Shown one piece after another: positions 1 to 8,403 of a DNA stretch of 64,000 nt. The first letter of the stretch is position 1. Every line of letters starts with the position of its first letter. The DNA is from Hyphomicrobium_A sp963812795. Its GTDB lineage: Bacteria > Pseudomonadota > Alphaproteobacteria > Rhizobiales > Hyphomicrobiaceae. Location: contig CAWEWG010000016.1 in NCBI GenBank assembly GCA_963812795.1, positions 72,545-136,544 on the forward strand, given 5' to 3'. Below the pieces are notes generated by a model. The model saw only the letters and a list, made by a program, of their open reading frames with translations. It did no database searches and was not told where the DNA came from. A program made the position numbers and the translations under genes.

Positions 1-591
1 CGCATGCTTGCCGCGGGCGAGATCCTGTTTCGCGAAGGTGAAGTCCGCAGCCACGTGTTCCGCGTCGAGAAGGGCTCGGTTTGCCTCTTCAAGCAGCGCG
101 CCGACGGCTCGCAGGACGTGATCGAGTTCGCCTTCCCCGGCGACCTCGTCGGCCTCGGCTATCTCGACAACCACGTGTCAGGCGCGCAGGCGACGATGGA
201 AACTTCGTTGAGCTGCCTGCCGCGCTCGGCGCTGGAGCCGACGCTCGACAAGAACCCGGCGGTCAAATCGCGTCTGACCGCTGCCATCGAGCGCGAGGTG
301 GCCTTCCTCAAGGAGGCGCACGAGCGCTCGGGCCGCCCCAAGCCGCTGGAGCGCGTCGCCGCCCTGTTCGTGACGCTGGCGCGCTGCAACGCCTACGAAG
401 GCCGCGATCCGAGCCTGCTGACCAACTCGTTGAGCTGCGGCGTCGTCGCCGGCTATCTCAACATGAGCGTTGACGATCTCGCCCATTGGCTGACGGAGCT
501 CGAGGCGCGCGAACTCGTCGAAGCGGCTCCCAAGGGCTTGCGCCTCAAGAACCTCGACGAGCTGGAACGGCTCGCCGACGCCGGGGACTGA
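1..591 (+). CDS. Crp/Fnr-family transcriptional regulator (5' end outside the window)
   Basis: The visible part is a cyclic-nucleotide-binding-type beta roll (residues 1-100, with FREGE, VFRVEKGSVCLFK and FPGDLVGL) followed by a C-terminal region where a winged helix-turn-helix belongs (about 125-185). The order is that of FixK/FnrN-type alphaproteobacterial regulators. An ATG lies at base 4, but the frame is open to the window edge and the family normally has 20-40 more N-terminal residues, so the true start is probably upstream. No N-terminal Fnr cysteine cluster can be judged. The ligand and targets are unknown. Confidence 0.8.
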   Translation, partial: RMLAAGEILFREGEVRSHVFRVEKGSVCLFKQRADGSQDVIEFAFPGDLVGLGYLDNHVSGAQATMETSLSCLPRSALEPTLDKNPAVKSRLTAAIEREVAFLKEAHERSGRPKPLERVAALFVTLARCNAYEGRDPSLLTNSLSCGVVAGYLNMSVDDLAHWLTELEARELVEAAPKGLRLKNLDELERLADAGD

Positions 592-648
592 ACCCCACGC
601 ACGCGCTATAGTCGATGCGATCGCATTCGCTGACGGCGCGTGGCTTCA

Positions 649-1068
649 ATGACCATGGAAACGCACGATACTCGCAGCTCCCTGCAGCCGGGGCGCATCG
701 GCACTGCCACGCTCATCGTCGCCGAGCGGCACACTGCGCCGCAACTGGGCAGCGGGCGCGCGCCCGTGTTCGCCAGCCCGGCGATGGTGGCGCTGATCGA
801 GGCCGCTGCCGTCGCCTGCGTCGAGGATCAGCTCCCCGAGGGTCAGGAGACGCTCGGCATCCATCTCGACGTCGAGCACATCGCGGCGACGCCCGCGGGC
901 TTCGAGGTAACGGCCACCGCCGAACTGATCGAGGTCGCCGGACGCAAACTGGTGTTCAAGGTCGAGGCGCGCGACGCGCGCGAGCTGATCGGGCGCGGAC
1001 GGCACACGCGCATCATCGTCGACAGCGCCCGCTTCCGCGCCAAAGTTGCCGCCAAACTCCAGAATTGA
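649..1068 (+). CDS. FlK-like hotdog-fold thioesterase
   Basis: About 139 residues matching the fluoroacetyl-CoA-thioesterase-like (FlK) hotdog family. Visible are a conserved VFASPAMVALIEAAA helix and a GIHLDVEHIAATPAG strand pair, followed by the family pattern of a basic GRGRHTRIIVD strand. These proteins hydrolyse small acyl-CoA thioesters in the cytoplasm; the substrate here is not known. A GTG at 640 and ATGs at 649 and 655 are all possible starts; I chose 649. It follows the Crp gene by about 60 bases and could share its transcript. Confidence 0.75.
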   Translation: MTMETHDTRSSLQPGRIGTATLIVAERHTAPQLGSGRAPVFASPAMVALIEAAAVACVEDQLPEGQETLGIHLDVEHIAATPAGFEVTATAELIEVAGRKLVFKVEARDARELIGRGRHTRIIVDSARFRAKVAAKLQN

Positions 1069-1154
1069 GCACTACGCGCTGCCACCACACCTGCTGCTAA
1101 TTCGGCGCTTTTGCGGGCAAAATCCGCGCAACGCCCTTGCACCGGGACTGCAAA

Positions 1155-1176
1155 ATTCCGCACAATGAAGCGGAAT
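1155..1176. promoter_or_regulatory. Inverted repeat upstream of deacetylase 1
   Basis: A perfect 7-base inverted repeat, ATTCCGC and GCGGAAT, separated by 8 bases. It sits about 39 bases before the ATG at 1215, where an operator would be expected. The regulator is unknown; this is inferred from symmetry and position only. Confidence 0.35.
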
Positions 1177-1214
1177 CAAGCAATAAGACTGCTGTGCAGC
1201 TCGGGGAGGGTTCG

Positions 1215-2126
1215 ATGCGCGCAATTCTCAAGACGACTTTCATCGCCACGGCGCTGTGCGGATCGCTTGCCGTCGGCACTGCAGCGCTTGCCCAGCAACA
1301 GTTGGGGCCGGCCGCGCCCGTCGCCAAGCAGGCGGACTGCCCCGGCAATCCCAACCCGCTCGGCGTCGCGCGCGTCGTCGAGATCGACACCACCGGCGGC
1401 CCCGGCTTCGGCTTCCAGCACTACAAGACGTACGACTTCCTCAATCCGAAAGAGGTCGTGCTGACGTTCGACGACGGCCCGTTGCCGAACCGCACCACGG
1501 CCGTGCTCGCCGCGCTCAATGCCGAGTGCACCAAGGCGATCTTCTTCTCGGTCGGCAAGGTGGCTGCAGGCTATCCTGAGATCCTGCACGACGTCGCCAA
1601 GGCCGGTCACACCATCGCCGCCCACACGATGGATCACAAGGATCTGTCGAAGCTGCCGTTCGAGGATGCCAAGGCCGACATCGAGAAGTCGTTCAGCGTC
1701 ATCCGCCGCGCCGTCAACGGCCCGACGGCCCCGTTTTTCCGCTTCCCCTACCTGCGCCACTCGCCCGAGACCCTGAAGTACCTCGCCGAGCGCAACATTG
1801 CCGTCTTCTCCACCGACATCGACAGCTTCGACTTCAAGGGCGGCAAGCCGGACGCGCTGGTCAAGCGCATCATGGCCGGCCTGGAAAAACGCGGCAAAGG
1901 CATCATCCTCATGCACGACATCCAGCCGCATACGGCGGCGGCAATGCCGGAGCTGCTGAAGCAGCTTAAGGCTGGCGGCTACAAAGTCGTGCAGATGACC
2001 GCCAAAACGCCTGTTCAGACCCTACCCGAGTACGACGAGCTCATTGCCAAGGACATGCAGGGCATGCCCACGGCTTTGTCGGACCGTCCTTTGAACTCCG
2101 TCGTTAAAACGATCAGCGGTCAATAA
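1215..2126 (+). CDS. Secreted polysaccharide deacetylase 1 (NodB homology, CE4)
   Basis: A 303-residue protein with a signal peptide (residues 1-26, ending near ALAQ) and a NodB-type deacetylase domain. Motif 1 TFDDGP is at 84-89, the metal-binding HTMDH at 137-141, then FFRFPYLR and a late ILMHD. The family removes N- or O-acetyl groups from cell-envelope or extracellular polysaccharides using a divalent metal. The ATG at 1215 is preferred over an earlier frame opening at 1137 because GGGGAGGG lies 4 bases before it and the signal peptide then begins correctly. Two paralogs lie at 28.2 and 29.3 kb. The natural polysaccharide is unknown. Confidence 0.88.
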   Translation: MRAILKTTFIATALCGSLAVGTAALAQQQLGPAAPVAKQADCPGNPNPLGVARVVEIDTTGGPGFGFQHYKTYDFLNPKEVVLTFDDGPLPNRTTAVLAALNAECTKAIFFSVGKVAAGYPEILHDVAKAGHTIAAHTMDHKDLSKLPFEDAKADIEKSFSVIRRAVNGPTAPFFRFPYLRHSPETLKYLAERNIAVFSTDIDSFDFKGGKPDALVKRIMAGLEKRGKGIILMHDIQPHTAAAMPELLKQLKAGGYKVVQMTAKTPVQTLPEYDELIAKDMQGMPTALSDRPLNSVVKTISGQ

Positions 2127-2203
2127 TCCGCCGCATCGCTTTGATCGATCACGCTTGGGCGCGCCGATTTGGTGGCCCGAGCGCGATAGGCTAGAGCGTG
2201 TCC

Positions 2204-3346
2204 ATGCCTCGATCGATTACCTCCGGCCTCCTGGCCGCTCTGGCTTTCGTCCTCGCGCACGCCGGCGCGTCTGCCGCCACGTGCACCGCCGAGGATTTCG
2301 CCGCCGCCGTCGACAAATCGGGGGCGCAGCTTCGCGCCTTCAACGCCGAGGCGCTGCCCAAGCTGCAGGACAAGCTGAAGCAGCTGAAGGAAAAGAAGGG
2401 CTGGGACGAGGAGAAGTCGCTCGACAGCGTGCGCGACGACCGCACGACCAAGCTCGACGCGGAAGCCGAAGACCTCATCGTCAAGATCGACATGCTTGGC
2501 CGCCCGCCCGAGAAGGGCACCCCCGATTGCAGCAAGCTGGCCGAGCTCGAAGCCGCCGGCATCGAGCTGCTGGCGGTGATGAAAGCCAAATCCACCTACA
2601 CGCTGGCCAAGCTCGAGACGCAGACAGCCGGGGCCGGCGGCAAGGAAGTCGCCGCAGCCAGCAAGGATCCGGCACCGACCGCGAAAGAGGCAAAGCCGGC
2701 AGCCCCCGCCGATGCGACGCCGCCCAAACCGGTTGCCAAGTCGACGGCGCAGAAGTGGGCGACCCACACCAAGCAGCAGCCGGGCGTAGGCCCGCGCGAC
2801 GAGGTGCCGACGCTAGAGCCCGGTCCGTCCGTCGCCATGCTCGAGCCGCTGGGTCCTGAAGAGGCCGGCTACAACATCGACGAGATCCGGGAGATTTCGC
2901 GCGGCTTCTTCGGCACCATCTCGACCGAGCTCGGCAGCGTGCTCGAATACGCCTTCTCCAGCGCCGGGCGCCCTGACGGCTATGTGCTCGGCACCGAGGG
3001 CGGCGGCGCGTTCCTCGCCGGCCTGCGCTATGGCAGCGGCACGCTCTACATGCGCGCCGGCGGCAGCAGCGACATCTATTGGCACGGCCCCTCGATAGGT
3101 ACCGACATCGGCGCCTCGGGCTCGCGCACCATGTTCCTGATCTACCGGGTGCACCAGCCGGAGGATCTCTACCGGCAGTTCACCGGCATCGACGGCTCGG
3201 CCTACTTCATCGGGGGCGTCGGCATCACGTTCCTCAAGGGCGGAGGCGTGACCATGGCGCCGATCCGCACCGGGCTCGGATTCCGCATCGGCGCCAACAT
3301 CGGTTACATCCGCTTCACACCACGCGCGACGTGGAACCCGTTCTGA
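2204..3346 (+). CDS. eipA: EipA-family envelope integrity protein (DUF1134) with long N-terminal extension
   Basis: 380 residues with a signal peptide (cleavage near GASA). The C-terminal half, from GYNIDEIREISRGFFG to the end, is the DUF1134 domain, with the hallmark EGGGAFLAGLRYG and GANIGYIRFTPR stretches. EipA of Brucella is a small periplasmic protein needed for envelope integrity; that role is transferred here by family only. Residues 30-215 are extra: a charged helical part (lengths of KLKQLKEKKG type), then an Ala/Pro/Lys-rich linker. A GTG at 2198 is an alternative start. It lies 70 bases after deacetylase 1 on the same strand, which fits a shared envelope role. Confidence 0.85.
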   Translation: MPRSITSGLLAALAFVLAHAGASAATCTAEDFAAAVDKSGAQLRAFNAEALPKLQDKLKQLKEKKGWDEEKSLDSVRDDRTTKLDAEAEDLIVKIDMLGRPPEKGTPDCSKLAELEAAGIELLAVMKAKSTYTLAKLETQTAGAGGKEVAAASKDPAPTAKEAKPAAPADATPPKPVAKSTAQKWATHTKQQPGVGPRDEVPTLEPGPSVAMLEPLGPEEAGYNIDEIREISRGFFGTISTELGSVLEYAFSSAGRPDGYVLGTEGGGAFLAGLRYGSGTLYMRAGGSSDIYWHGPSIGTDIGASGSRTMFLIYRVHQPEDLYRQFTGIDGSAYFIGGVGITFLKGGGVTMAPIRTGLGFRIGANIGYIRFTPRATWNPF

Positions 3347-3400
3347 CGGGTTCGCACGTTGGCGGCCTCAGACGCTACCAGGTGTCGTGCCGAAGGCGCG

Positions 3401-4138
3401 CTACCAGGTATTGCCGTAGCCGCCGCCGTACTGCTTCTTCTTGAATTTCTTCTTCGGCTGGTACGTCTGGCTGTAGCCGAACACGCCGAAAGGCTGGAAC
3501 GCCGGCTGCGCCTGCGCCATCCGACGACGACGTTGGCCGTCGGCGACGGCCGGTGAGTACGGCGGCTTGCCGCGCACGGTGACGCGGGTGAGCTGCATGC
3601 CGTGCTTCTGCACGAGGTCATAAAATACTTTGGCGTTCTTCGGGTGCGAGCGCACGCAACCGTGTGAAGCGGGGCGCCCGAGATTGCGCAAATCCCCCGT
3701 CCCGTGCACCGCCACGCCGTCGTTGAAAAACACCGAGTAGGGCATCGGCGAGAAGTGATACTGCTTTGAGTAGTGCATGCGCGACGTGTAGTGCGGCGTG
3801 TACGTGCCGGTCGGCGTCCGGTAGCCGCCGCGCGCCGAGGAAATCTTCCAGGAAGCTATCTCGCCGTTCTTGTCGGAGACGGTCATCGTCTGCGACCCGA
3901 GATCGATCACGGCAAACAACGTCGGCTCCGGCGGTGCGATGGAGGCTGCGGCCCCGGCGTCGGCCGGCAGCGTCGGGCTGGCGGGCGGCAGGGCGGCATC
4001 GGAAGCCTGCGGACCCGCGACGAGCGGAGCCTCGGCTGTCGGGTCGGCGGCGGCCACCACGATGGGCGTTTCGGCCGAAGCTGACGAGACGAACACAACG
4101 GCGGCAACGGCCGCGCACATGACCCCAAGCAAACGCAT
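3401..4138 (-). CDS. Secreted L,D-transpeptidase (YkuD domain)
   Basis: 245 residues with a signal peptide (1-22, ending SASA), an Ala/Pro-rich linker (about 25-72) and a YkuD catalytic domain (about 74-190). The active-site signature is complete: HGTG at 145-148 and SHGCVR at 158-163, with the cysteine nucleophile. The family makes 3-3 peptidoglycan cross-links or attaches proteins to the wall in the periplasm. The C-terminal tail is Lys/Tyr/Gly-rich (PKKKFKKK). An upstream in-frame GTG/ATG would add 16 residues before the signal peptide, so I start at MRLLGV. It is convergent with eipA. Confidence 0.88.
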   Translation of the reverse strand: MRLLGVMCAAVAAVVFVSSASAETPIVVAAADPTAEAPLVAGPQASDAALPPASPTLPADAGAAASIAPPEPTLFAVIDLGSQTMTVSDKNGEIASWKISSARGGYRTPTGTYTPHYTSRMHYSKQYHFSPMPYSVFFNDGVAVHGTGDLRNLGRPASHGCVRSHPKNAKVFYDLVQKHGMQLTRVTVRGKPPYSPAVADGQRRRRMAQAQPAFQPFGVFGYSQTYQPKKKFKKKQYGGGYGNTW

Positions 4139-4413
4139 CGCTCTTAACTCTCCCCCTGACCGAACCCCGGCTCCGAGCCTCCACATTAGATGGTGAACGA
4201 TGCGGAAAGCTTAACGGCAGTGCTATTTTAGCTAGGCGCGTGAACGCGCTGTAGCAACTTCCGGTTACTTCGCATCTGGCCACCGGCGCCCGCAACTCCG
4301 AACATTGCCAGGCTTGGCGTCGCGCCGCCTTTCTCCCGCGGCGTGTATCTCCACCGCAGCACCTACCGGGCAACTAGGCAGCCCTATGCGCCGGGCCGGC
4401 GGGCAGCGACGGG

Positions 4414-6120
4414 TTAGTTGAACAGGAGCTGGAAGATGGTCTTCGGCTTCGAGCGCTTGCGCGGCCGCCGGTCATATTGCTGGGCGGAATCGAGCTGCCC
4501 CCAGGGCATCCAGCCGCCGCCGAAGCCGCCTTCGCTGCTCGTGTAGCGGCGCGGATCACCGTCCCGCTGCCGGCCTGCCCGGAGGATGAACTCGTCGGTC
4601 GCCCCATCGACGCTCGCGACCACAACGCGGTCGTCCTGCCAGGTCCAGTTGGCGACTTTCTTGCCCTCGCGGTGCGGCTCGATGCCGATCACCGAATTGT
4701 TGTCGAGGTCGAGGATGGCGACCTGCTCCACCTCTTCGGGGCCCATGGCGCCGGGAACGACGCCGCTGGTAAAGCGCAATGTGGCGATGCCACGCAACGG
4801 CGGTTGCTTGGCCTCGAACTCGAGCAGCTTGGGTTGGCCGTCGCCGGCCATCTCCAGCGGGATACGCAAGCGACGGAACTGGTCGCTGACGGCATAGTAG
4901 CGAGACCCCTGCTGCACGACACGCCAGCCCTCGATGCCGGAGCCGGCAATCTCGTGATCCTCCGAACTGGCGCTATCGGCGGCGAGCCGCTGCAATCCGT
5001 CGGCGGCAAGCTTCAGCCGCGGTTGCAGAGCGACGGCCTTCTTGTAGTCGGCGATCGCCTGCTCGGTGCGCCCTTGCGCCTCTTCGATCTCGCCTTTGGC
5101 CCACAGCACATCGGCGCCGTCGGGATCGAGCTTCTCGGCCGTCTCGGCATCCTTGACGCCAACGTCGGTCTGCCCGCTCATCTTGTAGACGACTGCCCGG
5201 TAGGCGAAGGCGAGCGCCGAGCGCGGATCGAGTTCAATGGCGTGATTGAGGTCGGCGAATGCCTCCTCGTACGTCTGCGCGATGCCGTTGGCGAGCCCGC
5301 GTGCCGCGAACGCGCGCGCCGAGCGCGGATCGAGCGTCGTCGCCTGCGTGTAATCCTTCAGCGCCGCGGCGACGTTGTCGGAGGCGAGATACGCCTGCCC
5401 GCGCAGCAGGTAGAGCTCGGCATTGCTGGCGTCGAAGGCGATGGCACGCGACAGATCCTCGATGGCATCTGGCAGGCGCATCGTGTCGAACTTGGCTTCG
5501 GCGCGACTGCGGTAGGCAGCGGCAAATCGCGGATCGGCGGTGACCGCACGGGTGAAGTCGCGGATGGCGGCGTGGGGGCGGCCGGCGGCGGCGTGCACGC
5601 GCCCGCGCCCAGCGAGCGGCGCCGCCGATTGCGGCATCAGCCGCACAGCCGACGTGTAGTCGCGAATGGCCTGGTCGTTGAGACCGACCTTGGCGTAGGC
5701 GCCAGCGCGGTTCGACAGCGCTGCCGCGTAGCCCGGCGCCAGCACCAGGGCGCGATTGAAGTCCTTGATCGCCTCCTCGGGGTAGCCGAGGGCGAGCAGT
5801 AGGTTGCCGCGATTGTTGTAGATCGCCGCATACTCGGGGAAGAGCTGTGCCGCGCGGTTGAAGTCGTCGATGGCGAGCTTGGTCTGACCCAGACGCGCGT
5901 AGGCGACGGCGCGATCCGTGAGGATGGTGGCGCGGCGATCGTTGGGAAGCGCCGGATCCTTGAGGGCGTCCGTGTAACCGGCGACCGCCTGGCTGGCATC
6001 GCCCCGCACCAGCGCGCTCGCCGCATCCTGGGCCTTCAGCGCAGCATCGGCCGCGGCCGCCAGGGCTCCCGCGGCAGGCAGCGAAATCAAGGCTATGGCA
6101 AGAGCGACCCGTCGAAGCAT
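4414..6120 (-). CDS. Secreted tetratricopeptide-repeat protein
   Basis: 568 residues. After a signal peptide (1-22) come about ten consecutive TPR units (about 30-395), with typical signatures such as AIYNNRGNLLLALG, AALSNRAGAYAKVG and AELYLLRGQAYLA. A beta-rich C-terminal domain (about 400-530) and a basic tail (RRPRKRSKPK) follow. TPR arrays are protein-binding scaffolds, so a periplasmic assembly or adaptor role is likely, but nothing in the sequence names a partner. It stands alone, with about 270 bases of non-coding DNA downstream to the L,D-transpeptidase promoter region. Confidence 0.8.
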   Translation of the reverse strand: MLRRVALAIALISLPAAGALAAAADAALKAQDAASALVRGDASQAVAGYTDALKDPALPNDRRATILTDRAVAYARLGQTKLAIDDFNRAAQLFPEYAAIYNNRGNLLLALGYPEEAIKDFNRALVLAPGYAAALSNRAGAYAKVGLNDQAIRDYTSAVRLMPQSAAPLAGRGRVHAAAGRPHAAIRDFTRAVTADPRFAAAYRSRAEAKFDTMRLPDAIEDLSRAIAFDASNAELYLLRGQAYLASDNVAAALKDYTQATTLDPRSARAFAARGLANGIAQTYEEAFADLNHAIELDPRSALAFAYRAVVYKMSGQTDVGVKDAETAEKLDPDGADVLWAKGEIEEAQGRTEQAIADYKKAVALQPRLKLAADGLQRLAADSASSEDHEIAGSGIEGWRVVQQGSRYYAVSDQFRRLRIPLEMAGDGQPKLLEFEAKQPPLRGIATLRFTSGVVPGAMGPEEVEQVAILDLDNNSVIGIEPHREGKKVANWTWQDDRVVVASVDGATDEFILRAGRQRDGDPRRYTSSEGGFGGGWMPWGQLDSAQQYDRRPRKRSKPKTIFQLLFN

Positions 6121-6224
6121 TCACGTCTCGCGCATTGGATCGATGATGGTTCGGCGCGGGCGCGCGCCGAATCCAGCGTCAGGTTCAGCATAGGCCATTA
6201 GCGACCGATTGTGGCACCCAATCG

Positions 6225-7751
6225 TTACGCTCCTCCGAGCGGCGCCAGGGCGCGCAGGACTTGCGGCAGCGCCTCCGGCAGATCCTCGGCGATGAGGCCG
6301 GGACCGAAGGCCTTGGCGGCGGCGCCGTGCAGCCATACGCCCGCGCACGCGGCTTCGAAGGCCGGCATCGATTGCGCGAGCAGGCCGGCAATGAAGCCGC
6401 CGAGCACGTCGCCCGCCCCCGCTGTCGCCAGCCAGGGTGGGGCGTTGTCGTTGACGGCGGCGCGCCCGTCGGGGGCGGCGATCACCGTGTCTGCCCCCTT
6501 GAGCACCACTACAGCGCCTGACCGCTGTGCCGCGGCGCGGGCGCGCTGCAGCTTCGAGCCCATCGCCGCGTCCACAAACAGCCGCTGGAACTCGCCCTCA
6601 TGCGGCGTGAGCACGACGGGGCGGCTCATACCCGCAATGGCAACGAACAGCTCGCTGGGGCTGCCGGCGAACGAGGTGATGGCGTCGGCGTCGAGCACGG
6701 TCGCGGCGCCGGTGGAAAGGGCGGTGTGCACGAGCTGTTGCGTCGCGGCGCCGACGCCAAGCGCCGGACCGAGCAGCACCGCGTTCTTGCGTCTGTCGGC
6801 GAGGATGCCCGCCAGGCCGTCCGGACCTTCGAACGGCTGCAGCATGATGGCGGTGAGATGGGCGGCGTTGACGGCCACGGCACCGGGCGGGCTGGCGACG
6901 GTGACCAGCCCGGCGCCGACGCGCAGCGCGCCGCGGGCACCGAGGCGCGCCGCACCGGTATGGGCTGCCGGTCCCGAGACGACTAACGCGTGGCCGCGCC
7001 CGTACTTATGCCCGTCGAGCTTCGGCCACGGAAACTGCGCGCTCCACAAGCCGGGCGCGTTCGCCCACGTGTTGGCGCCGATGTCGGCCAGCACGCCTTC
7101 CGGGATACCGATGTCGACCACGCTGATCTCCCCGCAAAGCACGCGTCCCGGCAGCAAAAGGTGGCCGGGCTTGCGCCGAAAGAACGTCACGGTACGCGCG
7201 GCCTCGACGACGGGACCGTCCGCCTTTCCTGTCGTGCCGTCGAGACCACTCGGAACATCGACGGCGAGCACGGGCACCGTGCTGCGATTGATCGCGGCAA
7301 TAACCTCGGCCGCAACACCGGCGATAGGACGTGCCAGCCCGGCGCCGAACAATGCATCGACGATCAGTTGCGCCCCGTCGATCGACGTTGGCGTCAGCGG
7401 GGCGATCGGCAGGCCGCAGCGCTGCGCCATGGCGGCTGCGTCTCCTTGCAACGCATCTGCAGAGCCCAGCAGCGCCAGGCGCACGTCCAGCCCCGCCGCA
7501 TGCAGGTGGCGCGCGGCGACGAAGCCATCGCCGCCGTTATTGCCGGGTCCGCAAAGGACAGCCACGCGGACACGCGGCTCGCACGTGGCAAGCGCGGCGC
7601 GGGCGACCGCACACCCGGCGTTCTCCATGAGCGAGGCGCTCGGGATGTATCCGGCTGCGGCCATGCGATCGGCGCGGCCCATCTCCTCCGTCGTGAGCAA
7701 CTGCAGCTCGGCGGCGCGACTGCCTGACGATTGAGCGGTTCGATTGACCAT
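6225..7751 (-). CDS. nnr: Bifunctional NAD(P)H-hydrate repair enzyme (epimerase + dehydratase)
   Basis: 508 residues fusing a YjeF_N epimerase (about 1-220, with LMENAG and CGPGNNGGDGFVAARHL) to a carbohydrate-kinase-fold ADP-dependent NAD(P)HX dehydratase (about 230-505, with GPALGVG, LTPHEGEFQRL, VVLKGADTVIA and TAGAGDVL). It repairs hydrated NADH/NADPH: the epimerase equilibrates the R and S forms and the dehydratase restores the cofactor. The nnr-glnB-glnA order recurs in Hyphomicrobiales, here with nnr divergent from glnB. Length and motifs are complete. Confidence 0.93.
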   Translation of the reverse strand: MVNRTAQSSGSRAAELQLLTTEEMGRADRMAAAGYIPSASLMENAGCAVARAALATCEPRVRVAVLCGPGNNGGDGFVAARHLHAAGLDVRLALLGSADALQGDAAAMAQRCGLPIAPLTPTSIDGAQLIVDALFGAGLARPIAGVAAEVIAAINRSTVPVLAVDVPSGLDGTTGKADGPVVEAARTVTFFRRKPGHLLLPGRVLCGEISVVDIGIPEGVLADIGANTWANAPGLWSAQFPWPKLDGHKYGRGHALVVSGPAAHTGAARLGARGALRVGAGLVTVASPPGAVAVNAAHLTAIMLQPFEGPDGLAGILADRRKNAVLLGPALGVGAATQQLVHTALSTGAATVLDADAITSFAGSPSELFVAIAGMSRPVVLTPHEGEFQRLFVDAAMGSKLQRARAAAQRSGAVVVLKGADTVIAAPDGRAAVNDNAPPWLATAGAGDVLGGFIAGLLAQSMPAFEAACAGVWLHGAAAKAFGPGLIAEDLPEALPQVLRALAPLGGA

Positions 7752-7845
7752 CTGGACGCCTGCCGATTGCGCGTGATGCGTTTATGTGCAAATTGCCCAA
7801 GCCTTAGGCATATAGCGTGCCGATGCTACCTGGGCGGCGCGCGAA

Positions 7846-7873
7846 CCTGCAAATAACACTCTGAATTTGCAGG
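7846..7873. promoter_or_regulatory. Perfect 9-bp inverted repeat between nnr and glnB
   Basis: CCTGCAAAT, a 10-base spacer, then ATTTGCAGG. It lies about 22 bases upstream of a sigma-54-type promoter for glnB. Further TGCAAAT or ATTTGC elements are at 7787 and about 7878. Position and symmetry suggest an enhancer-binding-protein site such as NtrC, although the half-site differs from the enteric NtrC core. Inference only. Confidence 0.5.
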
Positions 7874-7894
7874 AGCTTATTTGCGCCCTGGAGT

Positions 7895-7910
7895 TGGCAT
7901 GCGCCGTGCT
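7895..7910 (+). promoter_or_regulatory. Candidate sigma-54 promoter of glnB
   Basis: TGGCAT then GTGCT with the invariant GG (7896-7897) and GC (7908-7909) exactly 10 bases apart, as sigma-54 -24/-12 promoters require. It lies about 67 bases before the glnB ATG. glnB promoters in many alphaproteobacteria are NtrC/sigma-54 dependent, which supports the reading. Confidence 0.6.
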
Positions 7911-7976
7911 AACTTCTGGCCGTCCACGCAAAGCCGCCCTTTGAGAAACCAGATAAACGCGGAGGGGCCAGGGGTC

Positions 7977-8315
7977 ATGAAGAAAATCGAAGCCATCATC
8001 AAGCCATTCAAGCTCGACGAAGTGAAAGAAGCACTGCAGGAAATCGGCCTGCAGGGCATTACCGTGCTCGAGGCGAAGGGCTTCGGACGTCAGAAGGGCC
8101 ACACCGAGCTTTATCGGGGCGCCGAGTACGTGGTGGATTTCCTGCCGAAAGTGAAGATCGAGGTGGTGCTCGCCGACGAGATGCTCGACAAAGCCGTCGA
8201 TGCAATCCAGAAGGCGGCCAAGACCGGCCGTATCGGCGACGGCAAGATCTTCATCTCCGCCATAGACGATGCGATCCGCATTCGCACCGGCGAGACCGGC
8301 GCAGACGCCATCTAA
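7977..8315 (+). CDS. glnB: Nitrogen regulatory protein P-II
   Basis: 112 residues, the standard PII length. It opens MKKIEAIIKPFKLDEVKEAL. The T-loop contains Tyr51 (in LYRGAEYVVDF), the site uridylylated by GlnD. The C-terminal signature KTGRIGDGKIFI, which binds ATP and 2-oxoglutarate, is present. PII senses nitrogen and carbon status and controls NtrB, the glutamine synthetase adenylyltransferase and transport. The ATG at 7977 gives the canonical N terminus. It is followed by an intergenic hairpin and then glnA, so the two genes are probably partly co-transcribed. Confidence 0.97.
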   Translation: MKKIEAIIKPFKLDEVKEALQEIGLQGITVLEAKGFGRQKGHTELYRGAEYVVDFLPKVKIEVVLADEMLDKAVDAIQKAAKTGRIGDGKIFISAIDDAIRIRTGETGADAI

Positions 8316-8326
8316 ACAATTGCTTC

Positions 8327-8353
8327 AAAGGGGCTGCTTTCAGCCCCTTTTTT
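8327..8353 (+). terminator. Rho-independent terminator/attenuator between glnB and glnA
   Basis: AAAGGGGCTG, a CTTT loop, CAGCCCCTTT and a T run. It is a strong stem with a U tract directly after glnB, so it should lower transcription into glnA relative to glnB and implies partial read-through or a second glnA promoter. Confidence 0.85.
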
Positions 8354-8403
8354 CCGTAAAAGAACGGCCGTCCAAGGCTACAAACAGTCAATGGGGAGTT
8401 CTC

